NCBI RefSeq assembly: GCF_023016155.1
Contig: NZ_JALKBG010000005.1
Location: 62,001 to 126,000, forward strand
Source: Aliiroseovarius sp. F20344
Lineage (GTDB): Bacteria; Pseudomonadota; Alphaproteobacteria; Rhodobacterales; Rhodobacteraceae
Reading direction: 5' to 3'
DNA: 64,000 nt
Shown: positions 16,556-24,955 of the stretch, in pieces
How positions within the stretch are numbered: position 1 is the stretch's first letter
Layout: every line of letters begins with the position of its first letter
Program-made: the position numbers and the translations under genes
The notes under the pieces: generated by a model
The model's input: the letters and a program-made list of their open reading frames with translations, nothing else
Databases searched by the model: none
What the model was told of the DNA's origin: nothing

Positions 16556-17099
16556 GTTGAAACCCATCACCCCTCTGGGCGCGGACACTCCGCGCGTGGA
16601 CCAAATCGGAACGCAGACCATCACCGAGGTTGTGGATCAGGCACTGGCGTCTGTGGCCGCGCGCGATGGCCGACGGGATGCGCTGCAAAAAGTACTGCCA
16701 CTGATCCTTCCAGGCGTGGGAAAAACCGAGTCTCAAAGCGACTTCACCGCGTTATGGACCGGCCCCGATCAGTGGATGATCTCTGCCAGTCACGACCAGC
16801 ATGAACTGCTGGCGGCTGAGTTAAAGCAGATGGTCGGCGACACGGCCTCGGTCGTGGAACAGACCGACGGCTGGTGCCGGTTCGACGTTTCAGGCGCCGC
16901 GCTCTGCGACCTGTTTGAACGGCTGTCCAACGTCCGACTGCGCACAATGGCCGCCGGAGATGTCACCCGTGGCACGATCGAGCATCTGGGCGCGTTCCTG
17001 TGGCGTCTGGATGACGACCGCGTGGCGGTGATTGCCCCGCGCTCCTCGGCGGCGTCATTGCATCATGCGCTGATGGCGGCGGCCCAGTCGATCGCCTGA
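16548..17099 (+). CDS. soxG: Sarcosine oxidase-like gamma subunit (SoxG)
   Basis: A 183-residue subunit with the GcvT-like fold of SoxG (GPDQWMISA, WCRFDVSGAALCDLFERL). The start is GTG at 16548, supported by GGAAGGAGAG seven bases upstream, inside the end of soxA. Its stop directly abuts the stop of the convergent GlxA-type regulator, with no room for a terminator between them. Confidence 0.85.
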   Translation: MHKLKPITPLGADTPRVDQIGTQTITEVVDQALASVAARDGRRDALQKVLPLILPGVGKTESQSDFTALWTGPDQWMISASHDQHELLAAELKQMVGDTASVVEQTDGWCRFDVSGAALCDLFERLSNVRLRTMAAGDVTRGTIEHLGAFLWRLDDDRVAVIAPRSSAASLHHALMAAAQSIA

Positions 17100-18101
17100 T
17101 CAACCGATGGGCAGCGCATCGCTGGATCCAACACGCATCGAATTCTTGGCACGTCGATCTGCAATCGGCGTTCGACCAAAGCTTTCGCGATAGTGACGCA
17201 GGAACGCGCTGGGCGTGGAATAGCCAACCATGAAAGCCACCTCGGTCACAGGAGTGTTTGAGTAAAGCACAAGCTGCCGCGCTTGGTTCATACGCATCCT
17301 ACGATAATACTTCAGAGGACTCTGTCCTGTCGCCTCTTTGAAGTTCCGTTCAAGCGATCGGGTGGAAACCCCGACGGCCTCGGCGACATCGCTGATTTGT
17401 ATCGGACTTTCGATATGCTCTGCAAAGTGCTCGATGGCCTTCGCCACCTGTTGAGGAAGCTGGTCTCGACTTTTTGCAGTCGTGTGCGCAGGCGTTTTCT
17501 GAGCAGCCGTTGCGCTTCGGATATAGGGGTGCTGAAACCAGCAGGCGACCTCGGCCATGATGTCGCCGCCCAAACGCTCTTCGATCAGAGTAAGCATTTG
17601 ATCGAAAACTGCCGAGGCACCTGAAATTGTGGTCAGCGGTCCATCCTGACAAATCACCGTGTTCTGGATTGGGATGTCTGGAAATTCCGCCTGAAACGCG
17701 GCTTCATAGCACCAATGCACAGACATTGGCGTGTCACCGCTTAGCCCTGTGCGGGCAAGAGCAAAGACACCGCCGCTAATCGCACCCAGCCGGGTTTTTC
17801 GGCGTGACAAACGTTGCAGCGCTGCGTGTGCCCGGGCTGGCGTTTTGAAGCTTTCATTTGGGCTGGACGTAAACAACAACAGGTCAATGTCTTGGACCTC
17901 GAACAGGGCCATGTCGGGTGCGAAGCTGACACCCGCAGAGGAAGGAACAGGCGTGTTTGTTTCGGCAATCACCTGCCATCGAAACGCCTTACGTCCAGAT
18001 ATCTCGTTGGCAGCGCGGAGGGGTTCGATACAGGATGTCAGGCACGCCATTGGAAAGCCTGGAAAGATCAGAATGCCAAGGGTAAGAGGTGTGTCGGTCA
18101 T
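17100..18101 (-). CDS. GlxA/GbdR-type AraC-family transcriptional regulator
   Basis: A 333-residue regulator with an N-terminal DJ-1/PfpI-like (class I glutamine amidotransferase fold) domain (about 1-180) and a C-terminal AraC double helix-turn-helix (about 230-320, ending in VGYSTPSAFLRHYRESFGRTP). Members of this architecture (GbdR, SouR) control glycine betaine and sarcosine catabolism in Pseudomonas, so regulation of the neighbouring sox-like genes is plausible. ATG 18101 overlaps the stop of the upstream LysR gene as ATGA, fixing the start. Confidence 0.85.
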   Translation of the reverse strand: MTDTPLTLGILIFPGFPMACLTSCIEPLRAANEISGRKAFRWQVIAETNTPVPSSAGVSFAPDMALFEVQDIDLLLFTSSPNESFKTPARAHAALQRLSRRKTRLGAISGGVFALARTGLSGDTPMSVHWCYEAAFQAEFPDIPIQNTVICQDGPLTTISGASAVFDQMLTLIEERLGGDIMAEVACWFQHPYIRSATAAQKTPAHTTAKSRDQLPQQVAKAIEHFAEHIESPIQISDVAEAVGVSTRSLERNFKEATGQSPLKYYRRMRMNQARQLVLYSNTPVTEVAFMVGYSTPSAFLRHYRESFGRTPIADRRAKNSMRVGSSDALPIG

Positions 18102-19006
18102 GGCTCCGCTCCAAACCCATCCTGTTGAGTCAACTCGCTGGCGCAATCGAGGATGTGACGTTCCAGTCGCCGGGCGGTCGGGGACTGCGTGGCCCCAGCT
18201 TTGCGCAGCAAGTGGATTCGCCGTTTCGCAACGGGATCGGTGAGTGGTCGAAACGCAAGGTCTGTGGAATTTGATGCCCTGACTGCCATTTCCGGCAGGA
18301 TTGTGATTCCAATTCCCGCTCGAACCATCGCGGTCAGGGACGTCAGGTTTTGTGCCGTCAGCAGTGCTTTTTGGTGCAACTCGTGCGAGGGGGCGGCATC
18401 GATCCCGGCGGACAGGCTGTTGGCAATCAACCGTTCGTTCCACAGTGCATCCCAAGTTATCGGCCCTTGCTGTTTCGCCAGCGGGTGGTCTTTTGGACAG
18501 ATCACACCAAAGGCGTCAGACAGCAGAAACTGACTGTGAAGCCCTGCGTTGTTTTCACCAAGGGTTGCAATGCCGATATCGATGCGATCACGGGAAAGCT
18601 CGTGCAAGATGGAATGGGAATCCATGTCTCGCAGTTCGATATCCACATTGCTTAGTTCATTGATATAGCGCAGGAAAACCTGTGGAATGATTGACCCTGC
18701 GACGGACGGAACCGCTGCGATCCGCACGTGTCCATGCGTAGCCTTTGCAAAGCCTTCGATGGCTCGAACGGTGCTGTCAAACTGAGACAGCTCGCGTTCT
18801 GCCTGTTCAAGAACGTATTCGCCAAGGGCGGTCAATTTGTTCTTGCGGTCCGTTTCGAACAGCGGTTCACCCAGGTGTATTTCAAGCTGTTTAAGCATCA
18901 TAGATACAGCCGATGGCGTGCGTCCCAACGCATGTGCTGCGTCACTTAGATTTCCACGTCGCGCAACGGTCGCGAAGCCCCGGAGCATTTCGATTTTCAG
19001 CGTCAT
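18098..19006 (-). CDS. LysR-family transcriptional regulator
   Basis: A 302-residue LysR regulator: N-terminal helix-turn-helix (LRGFATVARRGNLSDAAHALGRTPSAVSMMLKQLE) and a two-lobed effector-binding domain. It is divergent from the aldehyde dehydrogenase gene across a 110-base gap carrying inverted repeats, the standard LysR arrangement, so that operon is the likely target. It is translationally coupled to the GlxA-type regulator gene downstream, which is unusual for two regulators. Confidence 0.87.
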   Translation of the reverse strand: MTLKIEMLRGFATVARRGNLSDAAHALGRTPSAVSMMLKQLEIHLGEPLFETDRKNKLTALGEYVLEQAERELSQFDSTVRAIEGFAKATHGHVRIAAVPSVAGSIIPQVFLRYINELSNVDIELRDMDSHSILHELSRDRIDIGIATLGENNAGLHSQFLLSDAFGVICPKDHPLAKQQGPITWDALWNERLIANSLSAGIDAAPSHELHQKALLTAQNLTSLTAMVRAGIGITILPEMAVRASNSTDLAFRPLTDPVAKRRIHLLRKAGATQSPTARRLERHILDCASELTQQDGFGAEP

Positions 19007-19015
19007 TGATCAACA

Positions 19016-19062
19016 TTCAAAATTATTGAAACTTACTTCAGTAATTTGAGTTTGATTGAAGT
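19016..19062. promoter_or_regulatory. Candidate LysR operator repeats in divergent gap
   Basis: Two dyads lie in the LysR/aldehyde dehydrogenase gap: TTCAA-N5-TTGAA (19016-19030) and ACTTCA-N16-TGAAGT (19035-19062). The first has the 15-base T-N11-A form of LysR boxes. The gap is noticeably AT-rich compared with the surrounding genes, as expected for divergent promoters. Confidence 0.45.
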
Positions 19063-19116
19063 GATGTAAAAAGTCCATACTGGATGAAATTGACTTCTGT
19101 GTAAGGCGACTCTTCC

Positions 19117-20565
19117 ATGACTGATATCCAAAAAAACCTGATTGCTGGCGAATGGCAGACTGGCGAAAGCGAGATCGAAAACCGCAACCCGTCAGACCTA
19201 TCCGATCTTGTCGGTATGTTTGCACAAGCCAGCGGTGACCAGCTTGAAGCGACCTTGGATCAGGCCCGTGTCGCCCAGCGCGAGTGGGAAGCCTATGGCA
19301 TGGAGCGTAAGCAAGCGGTTCTGATGGCCATCGGCAACGAACTGATCGCACGCTGTGAAGAGCTGGGGACGCTTCTGGCCCGTGAAGAAGGTAAGCCGTT
19401 TGCAGAAGGTAAAGGCGAGGTGTATCGCGCCGGTCAATTCTTCACCTACTACGCCGCCGAATGTCTGCGCCAATTGGGCGAGAACGCCGACAGCGTCCGT
19501 CCGGGTGTTGAGATTGACGTGCGTCGCGAAGCCGTTGGGACCGTGGCCATCATCAGCCCGTGGAACTTCCCAACCGCCACCGCGTCATGGAAAATTGCGC
19601 CTGCGCTTTGCTATGGCAACGCTGTGATTTGGAAGCCGGCCAATGCGACGCCTGCATCGGCCGTTGCTTTGGCCGAGATCATCAACCGTCAGGACATCCC
19701 AAAGGGACTGTTCAGCCTTGTAATGGGCGCTGGCCGCTCGATTGGGCAGCGTCTGGTGGAAAGCCCGAAAGTGAACGCGATTTCCTTTACGGGCTCTGTG
19801 CCGGTGGGCAAAGGTATTGCCGCCGCCGCCATCCAGAACTTGACCAAAGTGCAGATGGAGATGGGATCGAAGAACGCGCTGGCCGTAATGGACGACGCCG
19901 ATTTGGATTTGGCGGTCACGCTGGCGCTTGGTGGCGCCTTTGGCGGCACCGGCCAGAAATGTACCGCGTCTTCGCGCCTTGTTGTCCATGAAGTCATTCA
20001 CGACGCCTTTGTCGAAAAGCTGGTGGCAGGCACACAAGCGATGAAAGTTGGCCACGCGCTGGAAGAGGGTACCCAGATGGGTCCGGTCGTCAGCGAACAG
20101 CAGCTGAGCGAAAACCTTGCTTATGTCGATCTGGGCAAGTCGGAAGGGGCTGAACTGGCCTGTGGTGGTGCACGTCTGGAAATGCCGACTGAAGGTTTCT
20201 ACATGTCACCGGGCGTGTTCCTGAACTCCACCAATGACATGCGCATCAACCGCGAGGAAATGTTTGCGCCCCTGACCAGTGTGATCAAAGTGGGCAGTTA
20301 CGACGAAGCGCTGGCCACAGTGAATGACACCAATTTCGGTTTGACTTCAGGCATCGTCACGAAATCGCTGGCTCGCGCCACGCATTTCCGCCGCAACGCG
20401 CGCACCGGTGTTGTTACCGTGAACCTGCCAACCGCAGGCACGGATTACCACGTGCCTTTCGGTGGCCGTGGTGACAGCTCTTACGGACCACGCGAACAGG
20501 GCAAGGCAGCCGCCGAGTTCTACACCACCGTTAAGACCGCTTACATCAGCGCCGGTCCCGTCTGA
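19117..20565 (+). CDS. NAD(P)-dependent aldehyde dehydrogenase
   Basis: A 482-residue ALDH-superfamily enzyme with general base Glu248 (QMEMGSKN) and catalytic Cys282 (GGTGQKCTASSR). It resembles 2,5-dioxopentanoate (alpha-ketoglutarate semialdehyde) and succinate-semialdehyde dehydrogenases. With the LhpC-like deaminase at 28.7-29.7 kb, which would make 2,5-dioxopentanoate, oxidation to 2-oxoglutarate is the most economical role. It is the first gene of the plus-strand cluster; its TGA overlaps the next ATG. Confidence 0.82.
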   Translation: MTDIQKNLIAGEWQTGESEIENRNPSDLSDLVGMFAQASGDQLEATLDQARVAQREWEAYGMERKQAVLMAIGNELIARCEELGTLLAREEGKPFAEGKGEVYRAGQFFTYYAAECLRQLGENADSVRPGVEIDVRREAVGTVAIISPWNFPTATASWKIAPALCYGNAVIWKPANATPASAVALAEIINRQDIPKGLFSLVMGAGRSIGQRLVESPKVNAISFTGSVPVGKGIAAAAIQNLTKVQMEMGSKNALAVMDDADLDLAVTLALGGAFGGTGQKCTASSRLVVHEVIHDAFVEKLVAGTQAMKVGHALEEGTQMGPVVSEQQLSENLAYVDLGKSEGAELACGGARLEMPTEGFYMSPGVFLNSTNDMRINREEMFAPLTSVIKVGSYDEALATVNDTNFGLTSGIVTKSLARATHFRRNARTGVVTVNLPTAGTDYHVPFGGRGDSSYGPREQGKAAAEFYTTVKTAYISAGPV

Positions 20566-21542
20566 TGCGGATTGACGGTCTTCAATACGCCAACTGGTCC
20601 GAGAAGATTTTTCGCCAGCTTCGTGAAGGGGGCGTGGACGCGATCCACGTCACCATCTCGTATCACGAGAACTTCCGCGAGACCGTCCTGAATTTTGAAA
20701 AGTGGAACCGCTGGTTCGAGACCTATCCCGATCTGATCATGAAAGGTCAGTGGGCCAGCGACATCGACGTGGCCCGCGAAACTGGCCGCACTGCCGTGTT
20801 CTTTGGCTTCCAAAACCCGTCGCCGATTGAAGACGACATCGGTCTGGTTGAAATCGTACACACATTGGGTGCGCGTTTTATGCAGCTGACCTATAACAAC
20901 CAATCGCTTCTTGCGACGGGCTGTTACGAGGCAGAAGATACCGGCATCACCCGCATGGGCAAACAGGTCATCAAAGAGATGAACCGGGTAGGCCTTGTGG
21001 TCGACATGAGCCATTCGGCTGATCGGTCTACCATCGAGGCCGCCGAAATGTCCGAGCGTCCCATCGCCATCACTCACGCGAATCCGTATGATTGGTCGCC
21101 TGCCTTGCGCAACAAGCGCGATGCGGTGATCCGCGCGGTGACCGAACATGGTGGAATGCTCGGCTTTTCGATCTATCCGCATCACCTGAAGGACAAGTCC
21201 GATTGCACGCTCGAAAGCTTCTGCGAGATGATTGCCCGGACGGCAGAAAAGTACGGGGTAGAGCATCTGGGGATTGGCACCGATCTGTGTCAGGATCAGC
21301 CCGACAGTATTGTGGAATGGATGCGTGTTGGCCGCTGGACGAAAGAAATCGACTATGGCGAAGGATCCAAATCCGCGCCCGGCTTCCCTCCCATGCCAAG
21401 CTGGTTTGAGGACAATCGTGACTTCGGAAATATCGAAGACGGATTGCGCGCAACGGGGATGAACACAGACGAGGTTGCCGGCATTATGGGCGGCAATTGG
21501 TACCGCTTCTTCGATAACAATTTCGGGCCACAATCCAAATGA
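20565..21542 (+). CDS. M19 membrane-dipeptidase homologue with incomplete metal site
   Basis: A 325-residue protein of the M19 (renal dipeptidase) amidohydrolase fold. Three expected ligand or active-site positions are present: His150 (VVDMSH), His171 (AITHANPY) and Asp240 (GIGTD). The usual N-terminal His-x-Asp pair is replaced (DGLQYANW) and the bridging Glu segment reads FFGFQNP. It may therefore bind one metal or do different chemistry from dipeptide hydrolysis. The start is coupled to the aldehyde dehydrogenase stop (TGATG) and the end overlaps the next gene by four bases. In this context a ring-opening or deaminating hydrolase is possible but unproven. Confidence 0.75.
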   Translation: MRIDGLQYANWSEKIFRQLREGGVDAIHVTISYHENFRETVLNFEKWNRWFETYPDLIMKGQWASDIDVARETGRTAVFFGFQNPSPIEDDIGLVEIVHTLGARFMQLTYNNQSLLATGCYEAEDTGITRMGKQVIKEMNRVGLVVDMSHSADRSTIEAAEMSERPIAITHANPYDWSPALRNKRDAVIRAVTEHGGMLGFSIYPHHLKDKSDCTLESFCEMIARTAEKYGVEHLGIGTDLCQDQPDSIVEWMRVGRWTKEIDYGEGSKSAPGFPPMPSWFEDNRDFGNIEDGLRATGMNTDEVAGIMGGNWYRFFDNNFGPQSK

Positions 21543-23224
21543 GACAAGCAGCCGATCATATCACGCGCCGCGCCCCTGAAGATGTGATGAGGTTGAAACG
21601 GCTAGGGTCTTTGCATCAGTGCCGGCTTAGCTTCATGCGCGTGTTGACCCGTCGCATGGCACGCGAAAACTGGAAGTTCACTCGCCCGGTATTTAACATC
21701 AATGCCGATGGCGTAGGGAATGCAGTTTACACAGCGCAAGGTCCCGATCGCGCTTATTCGCTTGTTGCGTTTGCACATGACCTTCCCCCCGAAATGCGTT
21801 CAGACCGAGTGATTGCGACCGCATGGGATGCAACATTTACGCTGTTTGATGGAGTGCCAGATGCGGCGGACATCCAACGTCTGTCTCAGAATGTGCCGCT
21901 GCAGGAAGCCGGTCGAGTCAGCGGGCGTGAAATCTCGGTGTCTCGCGCCAACAGGTCCGTGCGTCTGTGGGCACATTTTGTCGATGCACTGGCAGCGGGG
22001 CAGCAGCCTGATCAGGAGAAGATCGACGCGGTTGGCTATTTGATGCGTACGACGGCGGTCTATGGATCGGGCAAGCTTGGTGCATCGGACCGCGAAGGTA
22101 TCGCTGATCGTGAAGAGATGGCCGTTCCTTTCCAGGCCGAGATGCTGTCGGTGTTTCTGACCCGGACATTTGTGCGTGATCTAGTGCAGCACGTGGCGAA
22201 TGCGAAAGGGGGCGACCAAGCTGTTGCTCTTGATCCCAACATCGCGCGCCAGCTTGGCATCGGAAATTCAACGGGCTTGGGTATGGCGCCGTTCATCGTC
22301 AACCACCCGGTCTTGTTCAACAACTGGATCATGGTGAGGGAAGAGGCGATTGCACGCGTGCGTGCATTGAAATCTGCAAGTGCGGATGAGCGCGACGTCT
22401 TCACCTCGCTTCTGCAACGAAGCGCTAAGTCGGTTGATCAGTGGCGATCCGAACACCCAATTCAGATTAAGAAGCTTAATGAGCTGAAAGCTGACTTGAA
22501 GCTTTTGAACGCCTATCTTTCCGGAGGTGCGCTCGCAGGGGATGCCCCGTGGGACAAGCTTATGAACTGGGCTGCAACTGCACTTACCGAAGAAGGGCAA
22601 GAGCTTGTCGCGTCTTTGATGCTTGAGCCTTATGGCGATCTTGTTGACGGACTGACCACTTGCATGGCGGACAGCAATAAAGAGGCTTTCGTGATCGACG
22701 GGGCCGCCACGATTGCGCAGACCCGTGCCTTGATCAAAGACAGTTTTGGTTGGGCGTTTGACACCGATTGGACCGAAAAGGAAAACCAAGCGCGGGCTTG
22801 GTATGTGTCGGAGGAGAAGCTTGAACCGCGTCTTGGGGAGCGTTTCGAGGAACCCATCGCGGAATATGAGCAACCGCTTGCCCCTGCCCGGGATGCCGTT
22901 GCTGCGTTCAATGCGCTGGCCTCGTATGACGCGGATCAGCCGATTGCTGAGTTTCTTTTGCAGCACCCAGAACATCGCCACACCATTCGGCGGGCGCAGA
23001 TCAGCCAAATCGCGCCTTACGGGGAAATTCGCGATAATACGATCTCGGCTTCGGTTCTACCCATCGACATGTTGCGGGCGAAGCTGTCGTTTTTCGGGGC
23101 AACCCGTTTTGACCCACGATCAGATCGTTGGGTCCGGATTTGTATGTATGCCGGTGCGCCCTATCCCGACGAGCTGACCCACGAGAACGCGGATCTTTGG
23201 GTTTACCCGGAGGTCGCGCAATGA
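21539..23224 (+). CDS. Unrecognised 561-residue protein of the hydroxyproline-type cluster
   Basis: A 561-residue, mostly soluble protein with no signal peptide, membrane segment or cofactor motif I can recognise. It is largely alpha-helical by composition. A conserved-looking N-terminus (APEDVMRLKRLGSLHQCRLSFMRVL) and a tryptophan-rich C-terminal part (FGATRFDPRSDRWVRICMY) are notable. Both ends overlap neighbours as ATGA, between the M19-like gene and the DUF3726 gene, so it is made together with them. Size and coupling suggest an enzyme or a large subunit; function unknown. Confidence 0.75.
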   Translation: MRQAADHITRRAPEDVMRLKRLGSLHQCRLSFMRVLTRRMARENWKFTRPVFNINADGVGNAVYTAQGPDRAYSLVAFAHDLPPEMRSDRVIATAWDATFTLFDGVPDAADIQRLSQNVPLQEAGRVSGREISVSRANRSVRLWAHFVDALAAGQQPDQEKIDAVGYLMRTTAVYGSGKLGASDREGIADREEMAVPFQAEMLSVFLTRTFVRDLVQHVANAKGGDQAVALDPNIARQLGIGNSTGLGMAPFIVNHPVLFNNWIMVREEAIARVRALKSASADERDVFTSLLQRSAKSVDQWRSEHPIQIKKLNELKADLKLLNAYLSGGALAGDAPWDKLMNWAATALTEEGQELVASLMLEPYGDLVDGLTTCMADSNKEAFVIDGAATIAQTRALIKDSFGWAFDTDWTEKENQARAWYVSEEKLEPRLGERFEEPIAEYEQPLAPARDAVAAFNALASYDADQPIAEFLLQHPEHRHTIRRAQISQIAPYGEIRDNTISASVLPIDMLRAKLSFFGATRFDPRSDRWVRICMYAGAPYPDELTHENADLWVYPEVAQ

Positions 23225-23850
23225 GCTATTCCCTGAACGAAATGGAAGCCACCGCCAAACGCGCCGCACGTGGCGCAGGATATTCCTGGGGCTTGGCCGA
23301 AGAGGCTTCAAAGGCTGCACGCTGGCTGTGTGTTCAGGGCCAAAACGGCAGCGCAGAACTGCTGCATGTTCTTGATCGTGAACTTACGGATCGGTTGGAC
23401 GACCACCGACCGCATGCAATTGAAGGTGTCTGGAAAAGTGAAGGTGATCTGTGCCCAGTCGTTGTCGGGGCTCTGCTGTCTGATTGCGCACGGCATCTGA
23501 CGGATACGTCGATCGAGATGCAAAATGTGGCCGTTCCGTCCCTCCTTCTGCCCTTTGCCGCAAATGTCGCAAAGCTTACGCAGCAAACGGTGAGTGTCGA
23601 CTGTGACGGGGCCGTTGCCAAGACTGATGGCGTTTGCTTGGAGCTGGCCGGGGATTTTCCTGACACCGCTCGGCGCGTTGTGGTGTCCCTCACGTCCGAC
23701 GCCGTTAAGGCCCACCAAAGACAAACACGTGCGCATCCCGACAAAGCAAGTTGGGACGCTTTGAACCGATTTGCACACCGAACCTATGCCCCTGCAACCG
23801 AGGAATCCCGAAAGCTGGGTGCCGGTGCGGGGCTGTCCGACAATGATTGA
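23221..23850 (+). CDS. DUF3726 family protein
   Basis: A 209-residue protein beginning MSYSLNEMEATAKRAARGAGYSWGL, typical of DUF3726, a family of unknown function. The ATG at 23221 overlaps the previous stop as ATGA, fixing the start. No catalytic motif is obvious; residues Cys and Trp in the first third are notable. Its constant pairing with the 561-residue protein suggests a two-subunit complex (inference). Confidence 0.72.
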   Translation: MSYSLNEMEATAKRAARGAGYSWGLAEEASKAARWLCVQGQNGSAELLHVLDRELTDRLDDHRPHAIEGVWKSEGDLCPVVVGALLSDCARHLTDTSIEMQNVAVPSLLLPFAANVAKLTQQTVSVDCDGAVAKTDGVCLELAGDFPDTARRVVVSLTSDAVKAHQRQTRAHPDKASWDALNRFAHRTYAPATEESRKLGAGAGLSDND

Positions 23851-23862
23851 GAAGGCAACACT

Positions 23863-24873
23863 ATGGTAGAGACGAAAACACTTACACTGGCTGAAATCGA
23901 AGACCTGTCCTTTCGTGCGCTTGTGGCGGCCGGAACGTCAGAGGAAAATGCACGGCCGCTGGCCGTTGCCACCGCAGCGACCGAAGCTGACGGCGTTGCC
24001 AGCCACGGGTTGGCCTATATCCCAATTTACTGTGAGCACGTTCAGTGCGGGAAAGTTGATGGACAAGCCAAGCCTGTTCTGGAGCGCCCAAAGCCGGGCG
24101 TCATCACTGTTGATGCGGCCACTGGTTTTGCGCATTCCGCAATTGATCAGGGGTTCGAAGCCTTGATCCCCGCTGCGCGCGAGCAAGGCATTGCCGCGCT
24201 GGCGATCCGCAATAGTTATAACTGTGGTGTTCTGGGCTATCACACACACAGACTGGCACAGGCGGGTTTGTTGGGGATTGGTTTCACCAATGCGCCAGCC
24301 TCGATTGCGCCGTCTGGCGGTGCCAAGCCTGTTGTTGGCACAAACCCTTTCTCGATTGCTGCGCCGGGTTCTGATGGGCAGCCAGCGGTGCTGATCGACC
24401 AAAGCGCCAGCACCATCGCCAAAAGCGAAGTGATGAAGCATGCCCGCGAAGGCAAACCCATCCCCGTCGGCTGGGCGCTCGATGCAGAAGGCAATCCAAC
24501 AACCGATCCTGAAGTTGGCCTGAAAGGCTCCATGGCGCCGTCTGGGGGCTACAAAGGTGTTGGTGTCGCCTTGATGACCGAAATCATGGCAGCCGCTATG
24601 ACCGGAGCCACTCTGGGCATCAATGCGTCACCGTTTTCGGGGACAGCAGGCGGCCCACCGAAAACCGGACAATTCTTTTTGGCAGTTGATCCAGGGACGA
24701 CTTCGGGTGACGCTTATTCCACAGGTGTTGTCGGTTTGGTCGAAGCAATCCACCAACAAGAAGGCGCACATTTGCCCGGTGATGGACGCCGTAACAAACG
24801 GCTGTCCGCCAAGGATAATGGTGTTGCTGTGAATGTGGCGACACTGGCTAAAATCGAGTCTATCCTGAATTAA
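23863..24873 (+). CDS. Ldh/MDH2-family NAD(P)H-dependent reductase
   Basis: A 336-residue member of the malate/L-lactate dehydrogenase type-2 fold. Family features: VATAATEADGVASHGLAYIP near residue 30-50, AIRNSYNCGVLGYH near 110-125, and GGYKGVGVALMTEIM near 225. Relatives reduce delta1-pyrroline-2-carboxylate or delta1-piperideine-2-carboxylate to proline or pipecolate. With the proline-racemase homologue in the same region, a dehydratase-plus-reductase route from a hydroxyproline to proline is plausible. It follows the DUF3726 gene by 12 bases. Confidence 0.8.
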   Translation: MVETKTLTLAEIEDLSFRALVAAGTSEENARPLAVATAATEADGVASHGLAYIPIYCEHVQCGKVDGQAKPVLERPKPGVITVDAATGFAHSAIDQGFEALIPAAREQGIAALAIRNSYNCGVLGYHTHRLAQAGLLGIGFTNAPASIAPSGGAKPVVGTNPFSIAAPGSDGQPAVLIDQSASTIAKSEVMKHAREGKPIPVGWALDAEGNPTTDPEVGLKGSMAPSGGYKGVGVALMTEIMAAAMTGATLGINASPFSGTAGGPPKTGQFFLAVDPGTTSGDAYSTGVVGLVEAIHQQEGAHLPGDGRRNKRLSAKDNGVAVNVATLAKIESILN

Positions 24874-24955
24874 ACCGAGCGGAAACCATCCGGGGGGCCG
24901 CCATCGGAAAATCAACTAACCCGGAAAAATTCACGTGCGAACAGGGAGGAGACGC

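Noticed and set aside
20541-21533. 330-codon open frame antisense to the M19-like gene
   Set aside because: The plus-strand product has clear family motifs and coupled overlaps on both sides; the antisense frame has neither.
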